Source of the DNA: Bacteroidota bacterium | Lineage (GTDB): Bacteria > Bacteroidota > Bacteroidia > Chitinophagales > Chitinophagaceae | Assembly: GCA_005882315.1 (NCBI GenBank) | Contig: VBAR01000008.1 | Span: 1 to 43,850 of the forward strand | DNA length: 43,850 bases | Reading direction: 5' to 3' | In this document: positions 34,798 to 43,500 of the stretch, one piece after another | Layout of the letters: each line of letters begins with the position of its first letter | Numbering within the stretch: the stretch's first letter is position 1 | The notes under the pieces: generated by a model | Database searches by the model: none | Told to the model about the DNA's origin: nothing | The model's input: only the letters and a program-made list of their open reading frames with translations | Position numbers and translations under genes: made by a program

Positions 34798-35910
34798 ATG
34801 GCTACATTAAACTATAAAACCTTTACCCTTGGTGTTGAAGAAGAATACATGGTGATTGATCCGGTAACAAGAGAACTGAAAAGCCATGAACAGCAGATCG
34901 TACAGGAGGGGCAAAAAGTAATTAAGGATAAAGTAAAAGCAGAAATGCACCAGGCGGTAGTAGAAGTAGGTACAGATATATGCGCCGATGCAGACGAAGC
35001 ATTTCTTGATATAGCCACATTGAGAAAAACGATCAGCGGTATTGCTACCGGGCTCGGTTATTCAATGGGTGCAGCGGGTACGCATCCTTTCAGCCATTGG
35101 GAAAGCCAACTGATAACAGAACATGCACGATATAATGAAATAGTAAATGAATTGCAGGAAGCTGCACGCAGCAATCTTATTTTCGGTTTGCATGTGCATG
35201 TTGGTATGCAAAACAGGGAAATGGCAAATCATATTGCTAACTCAACAAGATATTTTTTACCACATATTTTTGCACTTAGCACCAACTCACCATTCTGGGA
35301 AGGAAGACTGACAGGTTATAAATCTTTCCGTACAAAAGTATTTGATAAATTTCCCCGCACCGGAATACCGGAAGCTTTTGAAAGTATAGAGGCCTATGAT
35401 AATTATGTAAAACTGCTGATAAAAACAAACTGTATTGATAATGCAAAAAAGATCTGGTGGGATCTGAGGGTACATCCATTTTTCAATACAGTTGAATTCA
35501 GAATTTGTGATATACCGATGACAGTCGACGAAACAATTGCGATTGCTTCTTTGTTCCAGGCTATTTGTGCCCGCATCTATATGTTGCGTTCAAAAAACCT
35601 GAACTTCATTCAATACTCCCGTGCATTACTCAATGAAAATAAATGGAGAGCCAGCCGTTATGGTATTGATGGAAGGCTGATCGATTTTGGAAAAGAAGAA
35701 GAAGTAAATACAAGAGCCTTAATTTATGAACTACTTGAATTTATTGATCCCGTGCTCGATCATCTTGGCTCAAGGCACAGAATTGCTTATGTACATAAGA
35801 TGATAGAGAACGGAACCGGTGCAGACAGGCAGTTGGCGGTTTATGAGAAATCAAAAAATCTCGTTAGTGTAGTGGATTATATCAAGGATAATTTTCTTAC
35901 AGGCGTTTAA
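34798..35910 (+). CDS. GCS2-family carboxylate-amine ligase (YbdK-like)
   Basis: A 370-aa member of the glutamate-cysteine ligase type 2 family (glutamine-synthetase-like fold). Hallmarks are LGVEEEYMVID (11-21, acidic metal ligands), GLHVHVGM (130-137) and the later HPFFNTVEFRICDIPMT block. The family joins an amine to a carboxylate with ATP. YbdK has weak gamma-glutamylcysteine activity, but its true role is unresolved. The length is normal for a full enzyme. It follows the ATP-grasp gene after a 108-base repeat-rich gap and precedes a GNAT gene by nine bases. Two different ATP-dependent amide ligases in one operon suggest two successive condensations, which is inference. Confidence 0.92.
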   Translation: MATLNYKTFTLGVEEEYMVIDPVTRELKSHEQQIVQEGQKVIKDKVKAEMHQAVVEVGTDICADADEAFLDIATLRKTISGIATGLGYSMGAAGTHPFSHWESQLITEHARYNEIVNELQEAARSNLIFGLHVHVGMQNREMANHIANSTRYFLPHIFALSTNSPFWEGRLTGYKSFRTKVFDKFPRTGIPEAFESIEAYDNYVKLLIKTNCIDNAKKIWWDLRVHPFFNTVEFRICDIPMTVDETIAIASLFQAICARIYMLRSKNLNFIQYSRALLNENKWRASRYGIDGRLIDFGKEEEVNTRALIYELLEFIDPVLDHLGSRHRIAYVHKMIENGTGADRQLAVYEKSKNLVSVVDYIKDNFLTGV

Positions 35911-35919
35911 CTGAAAAAT

Positions 35920-36414
35920 ATGTTGTCAATACAAAAAGCAAGTGTTGAAGACATACCACTTGTTCGTGAACTCTGTTTCAAAATCTGGCCGCAAACTTAT
36001 ACAGGCATTATTTCGAAAGAACAGATCGATTATATGCTGGAGATGATGTACAGTGAAGAATCCCTAAAAAAACAAATGATTGAGGATAACTGCCGTTTCA
36101 TTTTTGTTTATGATGATGAGAGACCTGTTGGCTTTGCCTCATTCGGTCCAACAGAGCCAAGTATTTTTAAATTACATAAGATCTATATTTTACCTGATCA
36201 GCAAGGAAAAGGAACCGGTAAATTTGTGATCGATCATATTATCAATACGATCAAAGCACAAAATATTTCTGCACTGAGGTTACAGGTAAACAAAAGAAAT
36301 AAAGCAAAAGACTTTTATGAAAAGATCGGGTTTACCGTTTTATACGAATTTGATTTCCCGATCGGCAACGGGTATGTTATGGACGATTACTTAATGGAGA
36401 AAAAACTTAGCTGA
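35920..36414 (+). CDS. GNAT family N-acetyltransferase
   Basis: A 164-aa single-domain GNAT. The acetyl-CoA pyrophosphate loop is QQGKGTG (94-100), followed by the helix KFVIDHIINT. Motif B appears as LRLQVNKRNKAKDFYEKIGFTV, with a typical Tyr. The N-terminus (LSIQKASVEDIPLVRELC) is standard for the fold. It starts nine bases after the ligase stop and is probably the last gene of the ATP-grasp operon. It may acetylate the amine end of the product or an intermediate; general detoxification is also possible. It ends five bases before a convergent gene. Confidence 0.9.
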   Translation: MLSIQKASVEDIPLVRELCFKIWPQTYTGIISKEQIDYMLEMMYSEESLKKQMIEDNCRFIFVYDDERPVGFASFGPTEPSIFKLHKIYILPDQQGKGTGKFVIDHIINTIKAQNISALRLQVNKRNKAKDFYEKIGFTVLYEFDFPIGNGYVMDDYLMEKKLS

Positions 36415-36419
36415 ATAGT

Positions 36420-36872
36420 TTATTGATCATTGGGCGTTTTACAATCAAGCAGGCTGCGGGGATCAAGTGGCTCTTCTTTTTTGAACATTCTGAATTCAAC
36501 TTCGGTTCCCGGTTTATATAAACCTAATGCTTGTCCTGCTTTTAAATTATCTCCCCTTTTTACTAATGGTTTTGTAACACCATAATACCAGAAATAATAT
36601 TCCTTATAATAAATGACAATTTCGAATCGCTCATCTTCAGTTGGGTTTACATTGGATACCCGGGCATCAATGCAACTACGGATGATCGTATCCATTTTTG
36701 TAATCATGATGATCTTCTTTTCAGGCGGGTCCCAGGTAAATGCTTCTTTAGGCTCACGACCCGATCCATTTTCAAAAGGGCATAGCAAATGCAAGCTATC
36801 AGTTTGTGAAAAACTATATTGACTTATTAATGTCAACATAATAACAATTAAGATCGATCCACTTTTTTTCAT
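36420..36872 (-). CDS. Secreted degenerate LytM/M23-like protein
   Basis: A 150-aa protein with a signal peptide (MKKSGSILIVIMLTLISQYSFSQ, about residues 1-23). The second half follows the pattern of the M23 (LytM) peptidase core: YYKEYYFWYYGV, then VKRGDNLKAGQALGLY, then EVEFRMFKKEEPLDPRSLL. The zinc histidines of M23 enzymes are missing: the usual YAHL and HLHFE positions read YYGV and EVEFR. I therefore infer a non-catalytic domain, perhaps a regulator of a real hydrolase or a binder, as in EnvC-type proteins. It lies downstream of a small conserved gene on the same strand, with eight bases between. Confidence 0.7.
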   Translation of the reverse strand: MKKSGSILIVIMLTLISQYSFSQTDSLHLLCPFENGSGREPKEAFTWDPPEKKIIMITKMDTIIRSCIDARVSNVNPTEDERFEIVIYYKEYYFWYYGVTKPLVKRGDNLKAGQALGLYKPGTEVEFRMFKKEEPLDPRSLLDCKTPNDQ

Positions 36873-36880
36873 ATACAGTT

Positions 36881-37180
36881 TTAAGATGTATGTACTTTCA
36901 ATTTTTTTGCCATTTCTGCACTCATACCTTCTGCTGATATTCCATATCCACTAACCAGCACTCCTTTCAATCCTGATTTGGATTCAATCGCATAAACGAT
37001 AGCCTCATCGGCCGGATCGGTATTGCCTTCAAAACGATAAAACTCTACTATTTCAAAATCCTCAAAATTGAACTTTTGCTCATTGCAGACGATACAATTC
37101 TCAGCAAGGTTGAAATCCAATGTGAAGTTTCTTTTTTTTAAATCACTAAGAGCTTCGGTAACGGTATCGTAAGAATACAT
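36881..37180 (-). CDS. Small conserved Bacteroidota protein, unknown function
   Basis: A 99-aa soluble protein with the pattern YDTVTEALSDLKKRNFTLDFNLAENCIVC, then FEIVEFYRFEGNTDPADEAIVYAIES and SGLKGVLVSGYGISAEGMS. I recall related proteins in Bacteroidota databases that carry the label phosphoribosylpyrophosphate synthetase. At this length and without a PRPP loop that label cannot be correct. A compact alpha-beta fold seems likely. It precedes the LytM-like gene on the same strand. Confidence 0.75.
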   Translation of the reverse strand: MYSYDTVTEALSDLKKRNFTLDFNLAENCIVCNEQKFNFEDFEIVEFYRFEGNTDPADEAIVYAIESKSGLKGVLVSGYGISAEGMSAEMAKKLKVHTS

Positions 37181-37326
37181 ATTGAATGATTGGAATTCAA
37201 AAGTATTTCTATTTGTTTACAAATAGGATGGGTAAAATACCTGCCCGCTTAAACAAGGCTTGGAAATATGTGTAAAACATCTTTGAAAGGGTCAGGACGA
37301 AGCCCCTATCATATTATATATATCAT

Positions 37327-37334
37327 TACCTTTG
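37327..37334 (+). promoter_or_regulatory. Possible -7 box (TACCTTTG) for adenosylhomocysteinase
   Basis: TACCTTTG is a full match to TAnnTTTG, 25 bases before the ATG at 37360. No TTG lies at the -33 distance. The AGGG...CCCT arms at about 37288-37307 could form a weak hairpin. I found no SAH riboswitch motif. Confidence 0.4.
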
Positions 37335-37359
37335 CCGCCGAAAATAAAAACCATAAAAA

Positions 37360-38685
37360 ATGTCAACAGTGTCCAAATCAATTGATTTTAGCCTTCCCAA
37401 CAAAGTTGCAGATATCAGTCTTGCTGAATGGGGCCGCAAAGAAATACGCCTTGCTGAAGCAGAAATGCCCGGCCTGATGGCTATCCGTGCAGAATACGGA
37501 CCTTCTCAACCTTTAAAAGGTGCCAGGGTTGCAGGTTGCCTTCACATGACCATTCAAACTGCCGTTTTAATTGAAACATTAACAGCGTTAGGTGCTGAAG
37601 TAAAATGGAGCTCATGTAATATTTTCTCTACACAGGATCATGCAGCAGCAGCAATAGCAGCGGCAGGAATAGGTGTATTTGCCTGGAAAGGTCAAAGTCA
37701 GGAAGAAGCTGATTGGTGTATCGAACAAACACTATTTTTTGGCGCAGCTGATCGTCCTTTAAATATGATATTGGATGATGGTGGCGATTTAACGAATATG
37801 GTGCTGGATACTTATCCTGAACTGGTACAGCATGTAAAAGGCATTTCCGAAGAAACTACAACCGGTGTACACCGTTTATATGAAAGAGTAGCAAAAGGCA
37901 CTTTACCAATGCCTGCAATTAATGTAAACGATTCTGTTACCAAATCTAAGTTTGATAATAAATATGGTTGTAAAGAATCACTGGTTGATTCTATACGCCG
38001 TGCTACTGATGTAATGCTTGCTGGTAAAGTAGCTGTTGTTGGTGGTTATGGTGATGTAGGTAAAGGTTCTGCTGCTTCATTGAAAGGTGCAGGTTGCCGT
38101 GTTATCGTTACTGAGATCGATCCTATCTGCGCATTACAGGCTGCTATGGATGGATTCGAAGTAAAGAAAATGATCAATGCAGTTAAAGAAGCAGATATCG
38201 TTGTTACTGCAAGTGGTTGCCGTGACCTGATCACCGGTGCACACTTCAAACTAATGAAGGATAAAGCCATTGTTTGTAATATTGGTCACTTCGATATTGA
38301 AATTGATATCGCATGGTTGAATCAGAATTATGGTCATACAAAAGATACCATAAAACCACAGGTAGATATTTATAATATAGAAGGTAAAGATGTGATCATT
38401 CTTGCTGAAGGAAGATTAGTGAATTTAGGTTGTGCAACAGGTCACCCTTCATTTGTAATGAGTAATTCATTCAGCAATCAAACTCTTGCCCAGATCGAAC
38501 TCTGGCTAAATCACAAGAATTACGAAAACAATGTTTTCGTTCTTCCAAAACACCTGGATGAAAAAGTTGCAAGATTACACCTGGCTAAAATTGGTGTTGA
38601 ACTCGAAGAACTGACAGATGCTCAATCTGGCTATTTAGGTATTACTAAGAATGGTCCGTTCAAACCGGAGCATTACAGGTATTAA
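37360..38685 (+). CDS. ahcY: Adenosylhomocysteinase
   Basis: A 441-aa enzyme that splits S-adenosylhomocysteine into adenosine and homocysteine, freeing methyltransferases from product inhibition. The NAD-binding loop is [11 protein letters not shown] (226-236). Substrate-site blocks include [12 protein letters not shown] (59-70), [14 protein letters not shown] (85-98), the DDGGDLT block (139-145), [12 protein letters not shown] (164-175) and [14 protein letters not shown] (190-203). The C-terminus KPEHYRY matches the family, where the last residues reach the NAD of a neighbouring subunit in the tetramer. It appears to be a single-gene transcript: a -7 box lies upstream and a strong hairpin terminator downstream. 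Confidence 0.97.
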   Translation: MSTVSKSIDFSLPNKVADISLAEWGRKEIRLAEAEMPGLMAIRAEYGPSQPLKGARVAGCLHMTIQTAVLIETLTALGAEVKWSSCNIFSTQDHAAAAIAAAGIGVFAWKGQSQEEADWCIEQTLFFGAADRPLNMILDDGGDLTNMVLDTYPELVQHVKGISEETTTGVHRLYERVAKGTLPMPAINVNDSVTKSKFDNKYGCKESLVDSIRRATDVMLAGKVAVVGGYGDVGKGSAASLKGAGCRVIVTEIDPICALQAAMDGFEVKKMINAVKEADIVVTASGCRDLITGAHFKLMKDKAIVCNIGHFDIEIDIAWLNQNYGHTKDTIKPQVDIYNIEGKDVIILAEGRLVNLGCATGHPSFVMSNSFSNQTLAQIELWLNHKNYENNVFVLPKHLDEKVARLHLAKIGVELEELTDAQSGYLGITKNGPFKPEHYRY

Positions 38686-38706
38686 GATTAAAAATTGATC
38701 TCTATA

Positions 38707-38741
38707 AAAAAGTACTTACTAAACTATAGTAAGTACTTTTT
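38707..38741. terminator. Intrinsic terminator after ahcY
   Basis: AAAAAGTACTTACT (38707-38720) pairs over 14 bases with AGTAAGTACTTTTT (38728-38741) around AAACTAT, followed by GTTTTTT. The stem is AT-rich but long. It lies 21 bases after the ahcY stop. Confidence 0.85.
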
Positions 38742-38788
38742 GTTTTTTACAGCTTGAATACAAACCTTTGCAACCCTTATCTAACAAA

Positions 38789-39577
38789 ATGATCTCAGCC
38801 TATAATTTTTTAGCAAGCTGGCAGTTGTTTCCTGAAAAAGGAATCTACGAAAATGGAGAAAGACCCAAAAGCGGTATCTATAAAATAGAATCATCCGGTA
38901 TTCAAAAACAATTGAGCATTAGTCATCATTGGGTTTCACTGGAAAATCTTGCATTTGATTCTGGCTATAAAATCCTTGCAGATGGGGCTTTGAATGAATT
39001 TGAAAGAACTGAGCTTGCTGAAAAAGTGCAGGTATTATTTCCCGACAGTATCAGTTTTGAAATTCATTTTTATAAACAAGGACAAATCATTCTGCACATT
39101 ACTCATGAGATACAACCGAATGGTTATTTAAAAGTCATTCAACAGGGTTTTAAAAAAGATGGCACTTCATTTACCAATACAGAAATTTATCATAAACAAT
39201 TAAGTGTTCTTCCCTATTCTGCGTCCGTTGCAGGAGCTGTCATAAAGCCGAATGAAGAAGGCATGATAAAACACAAAGCCCTGACGGCAATGGAAGAACA
39301 AACCAATATGCAGTTAGACCAGATCCGCAAACAAATCGAGTTATTGGCTTTGCAGGCACAGGAAATTCAAAAAAGAAAAGATCTTTCCCTGATGATCTAT
39401 GATTCTAAGATCTCTTTTAAACCTAATATCGGACAGACTTATTATGTGTATCAGAAAAAAGATGATACTTATACCCTTTCTTTGGTAGCACCTAGAGAAT
39501 GGGGTGCCAATGGTCCTTTCAAAAAATTTATATCTGCTGTAAAATTGCTGGCCGATCATACATGGATGGAACTGTAA
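38789..39577 (+). CDS. DUF2452-containing protein
   Basis: A 262-aa protein from the ATG at 38789 (MISAYNFLASWQLFPEKG); a TTG seven codons upstream is less likely. The N-terminal half is a beta-rich lipocalin-like segment (GIYENGERPKSGIYKIE, ILHITHEIQPNGYLKVI). The C-terminal part (about 165-262) matches DUF2452: a helix with TAMEEQTNMQLDQIRKQIEL and LQAQEIQKRKDLSLMIYDSK, then FKPNIGQTYYVYQKKDD and VAPREWG. No catalytic residues can be named and there is no signal peptide. It lies between ahcY and pdxJ and may share transcription with pdxJ, 45 bases downstream. Confidence 0.75.
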   Translation: MISAYNFLASWQLFPEKGIYENGERPKSGIYKIESSGIQKQLSISHHWVSLENLAFDSGYKILADGALNEFERTELAEKVQVLFPDSISFEIHFYKQGQIILHITHEIQPNGYLKVIQQGFKKDGTSFTNTEIYHKQLSVLPYSASVAGAVIKPNEEGMIKHKALTAMEEQTNMQLDQIRKQIELLALQAQEIQKRKDLSLMIYDSKISFKPNIGQTYYVYQKKDDTYTLSLVAPREWGANGPFKKFISAVKLLADHTWMEL

Positions 39578-39622
39578 TTATCAAATAGATTCTAACTTTA
39601 CAGATCTGACACTTCAAATACA

Positions 39623-40345
39623 ATGACAAAACTTTCTGTAAACATCAACAAATTTGCAACGCTTAGAAATTCCAGAGGCGGAAATAATCCTGATGTGGTA
39701 AAAGCGGCTATTGATGTACAACGATTCGGTGCTAATGGAGTAACGGTGCATCCGCGGCCGGACGAACGTCATATCCGTTATGATGATGCAAGAGAAATAA
39801 AAAAAATAATCACGACAGAGTATAACATTGAAGGAAATCCAAAAGAAAAAAGATTTGTTGAGCTTGTATTGGAAGTAAAACCTACACAAGTAACTCTGGT
39901 TCCTGATACAGAAGGACAATTAACATCTGATCATGGCTGGAATACCATTGCGAATAAAAAATATTTGATCGAGATCATTTCAGTTTTTAAAAAAGCAGGA
40001 ATACGGACTTCTATTTTCTGTGACCCTTTAATAAATATCATTGAAGGGGCAGCAGAAACAGGAACCGACAGAATTGAATTGTATACGGAAGGTTATGCAA
40101 AAGAATTTTCAAAAGGAAATAAAGCGAAGGCAATCGAACCTTATATAAATGCCGCAGCAAAAGCAAGAGATCTGCAACTTGGGATCAATGCAGGGCATGA
40201 TCTTGACCTGGATAACCTGAAATACTTTAATCAAAACATAACCTGGACAGATGAAGTAAGCATTGGGCATGCCTTAATTTGCGATGCCATTTATCTGGGT
40301 TTTGAAAATGCAATTCAGCTATATAAACGACAGTTAATTGTTTGA
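39623..40345 (+). CDS. pdxJ: Pyridoxine 5'-phosphate synthase
   Basis: A 240-aa TIM-barrel enzyme that makes pyridoxine 5'-phosphate from 1-deoxyxylulose 5-phosphate and 3-amino-1-hydroxyacetone phosphate, the last ring-forming step of the DXP-dependent vitamin B6 route. Key parts are SVNINKFATLRNSRGG (5-20), VTVHPRPDERHIR (40-52, active-site His43, Arg45 and His50), LVPDTEGQLTSDHGW and GINAGHDLDLDNL, ending EVSIGHALICDAIYLG. Lys10 takes the place of the His in the E. coli DHIATLR motif; I believe this is usual in Bacteroidota. Length is normal for the family. Confidence 0.96.
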   Translation: MTKLSVNINKFATLRNSRGGNNPDVVKAAIDVQRFGANGVTVHPRPDERHIRYDDAREIKKIITTEYNIEGNPKEKRFVELVLEVKPTQVTLVPDTEGQLTSDHGWNTIANKKYLIEIISVFKKAGIRTSIFCDPLINIIEGAAETGTDRIELYTEGYAKEFSKGNKAKAIEPYINAAAKARDLQLGINAGHDLDLDNLKYFNQNITWTDEVSIGHALICDAIYLGFENAIQLYKRQLIV

Positions 40346-40587
40346 ACAAGCTTGGGTGTCGTACATTTACTATCGAAAAAACCTCCATAAATATTTGGAA
40401 GTGAGGGGAAATAACGTAGCTTTAACGCCTCTAATCCTACCAAAAACCACAAGTTAATCTTCCACATCTCCTATTTGATTCTGATTTATTAGCAAATCTT
40501 AATTAATCCCCCTCCCTTGAAACGCAGGCCCACAAAGGCTTTCAACGTTCTTATTTTATATTTCATCATTAAAACAAAACTTTTCGT

Positions 40588-43500
40588 ATGAGAAAAGATC
40601 TACCCTGTTGTAGCCCTGTAACAAAGATCACAGGCACAACAAAAACTTTATCCCTCAGATTGCTGATGGTGATGTATCTGCTTGCAGGTACATTTATTAT
40701 TTCCAGCGGTCAGTTAGCAGGAACTGCTCCTGTTAATCCACCATTCGGTGGTTTTGCTATCGACGGCAATGTGGTGCGTGCAACCGGAGATGGCGACTGG
40801 ACAGGTACAGGTGCCCAGGCACCCAATACTTATGTACTTAACCCCACAACCGGAGCTCCGTTGATCGTAATGGCTTATCGCTTATTTGATCGTTACAACG
40901 ATCAGGATCTGGATGACATCTTTGATGGTGGTAATAAACTTTTCCAAAACCCGAATACCTGGGGATGGAGAAGCCAGAAACCCCCTGCAAAAGATGACAT
41001 GAACAATGCGGCTGCGTTGTTAACAATGGCTCCAAGTGATGGCCATATCTGGCTTATTATTGCAGGAGACCGGATGTCAACAAACGGTACCAGTTACCTG
41101 GACTTTGAATTATACAAGAATACGATCACTAAAACCGGCGGTCCTTTAACCGGTGGTTTTAATTCTACCGGTCCTAATGGTGGTAGAACTATTGGTGATA
41201 TAAGTATCACATTACAATATACGGCTGGTGGTAGTTTTGCAGCTGTTTCTTTCTTAAAATGGACAAATACAAGCGAAACTACATTTGACTATGTGGATAC
41301 AATTCCCCCTACCGGTTCTGCATACGCCGCAGCTAACGGAGGAAATATCCCTATACCTTATGGTGCATTTGGACTTAATACATATCAACCTTTACAATTT
41401 ATAGAAGGTGCAATAGACATTACAAGAATGCTTGGTGCAATATCTGATCCTGCAGATTGCGCAAGATTGCCTTTCAAATCACTTTTTATCAAAACAAAAT
41501 CTTCTGCTGAAAGAACTGCAGATTTAAAAGATTTTATTGAACCCATTCAGATCAATGCTTGTTTTGATCGTACTAAACCAGTATTTACATCTTGCCCTGC
41601 GGGATCGAATTTAGGTTGTAACCCTGTTGGTCTGCCTCTACCTGCTGGTGCTGTAGCTACAGATAATTGCGGTGTTGTTACTGTTTCTTCTTCTGAGGGA
41701 GCGGTTGTGGAAAATGGATGTCAAAGAACACAGGTAAGAACATATTTAGCTGAAGATGGTTGTGGTAATACTGAAACATGTACTCAAACATTTACATGGA
41801 CTGTAGATGTAACGCCTCCGACTATTTCTATAACAGGCGGTAACCTCAACCCAGGTTGTAATCCAGAAGGAGCCATCAACTTTGGTTCTGCTTCTGGTTC
41901 TGACAACTGCGCTGGTGCTGTTACGCTTACTTCTACTGCCGGTTCGATCACGACAAGTGGTTGTACCCGCACACAGACCATGACTTGGAACGCTATTGAT
42001 GGATGTCTGCAATCCTCATCTACTACACGTACTGCTACATGGACTGTGGATACACAAGGACCAGTTATCACTATCACAGGTGGCAACCTGAACCCAGGTT
42101 GTAATCCAGGAACTGTCAACTTCGGTTCTGCTTCTGCTAATGATAATTGTTCTGGTGCAAGTGCTGTTACTTCTACTGCCGGTACGATCACTACTACTGG
42201 TTGTTCAAGAACACAGACTATGACATGGAATGCAAGTGACGCTTGTAATAATTCTTCATCCACTTCACGCACTGCTACATGGACTGTGGATACACAAGGA
42301 CCAGTTATCACTATCACAGGTGGCAACCTGAACCCAGGTTGTAACCCAACAAGCATCAACTTCGGTTCTGCTTCTGCTAATGATAATTGTTCTGGTGCAA
42401 GTGCTGTTACTTCTACTGCCGGTACGATCACTACTACTGGTTGTACAAGAACACAAACAATGACATGGAATGCAAGTGATGCTTGTAATAATTCTTCATC
42501 TACTTCACGTACTGCTACATGGACTGTAGATGTTGATGGACCAGTTATCACTATCACAGGTGGCAACCTGAATCCAGGTTGTAACCCAGCAAGCATCAAC
42601 TTCGGTTCTGCTTCTGCTAATGATAATTGTGCTGGTGCTGTTCCTGTTACTTCTACTGCCGGGACGATCACTACTACTGGTTGTTCAAGAACACAGACTA
42701 TGACATGGAATGCAAGTGATGCTTGTAATAATTCTTCATCTACTTCACGTACTGCTACTTGGACTGTGGATACACAAGGACCAGTTATCACTATCACAGG
42801 TGGCAACCTGAACCCAGGTTGTAACCCAGCAAGCATCAACTTCGGTTCTGCTTCTGCTAATGATAATTGTGCTGGTGCTGTTCCTGTTACTTCTACTGCC
42901 GGTACGATCACTACTACTGGTTGTTCAAGAACTCAAACAATGACATGGAATGCAAGTGACGCTTGTAATAATTCTTCATCCACTTCACGTACTGCTACTT
43001 GGACTGTAGATGTTGATGGACCAGTTATCACTATCACTGGTGGCAACCTGAACCCAGGTTGTAACCCAGAAAGCATCAACTTCGGTTCTGCTTCTGCTAA
43101 TGATAATTGCGCTGGTGCTGTTCCTGTTACTTCTACTGCCGGTACGATCACTACTACTGGTTGTTCAAGAACACAAACAATGACATGGAATGCAAGTGAT
43201 GCTTGTAATAATTCTTCATCTACTTCACGTACTGCTACTTGGACTGTGGATACACAAGGACCAGTTATCACGATCACAGGTGGCAACCTGAATCCAGGTT
43301 GTAACCCAGCAAGCATCAACTTCGGTTCTGCTTCTGCTAATGATAATTGTGCTGGTGCTGTTCCTGTTACTTCTACTGCCGGTACGATCACTACTACTGG
43401 TTGTACAAGAACACAAACAATGACATGGAATGCAAGTGATGCTTGTAATAATTCTTCATCCACTTCACGTACTGCTACTTGGACTGTAGATACTGACGGA

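Noticed and set aside
36881-37180. Label phosphoribosylpyrophosphate synthetase for the 99-aa protein
   Set aside because: Far too short and lacking the PRPP-binding loop and active-site motifs of that enzyme.
37181-37359. SAH or SAM riboswitch in front of ahcY
   Set aside because: The AGGG...CCCT arms are short and no conserved aptamer core was recognised.
41784-42911. Long minus-strand frame of 375 codons opposite the repeat protein
   Set aside because: It is an exact antisense shadow of the 240-bp repeat; the plus strand has a signal peptide and family features, and the minus frame has no start context or known domain.
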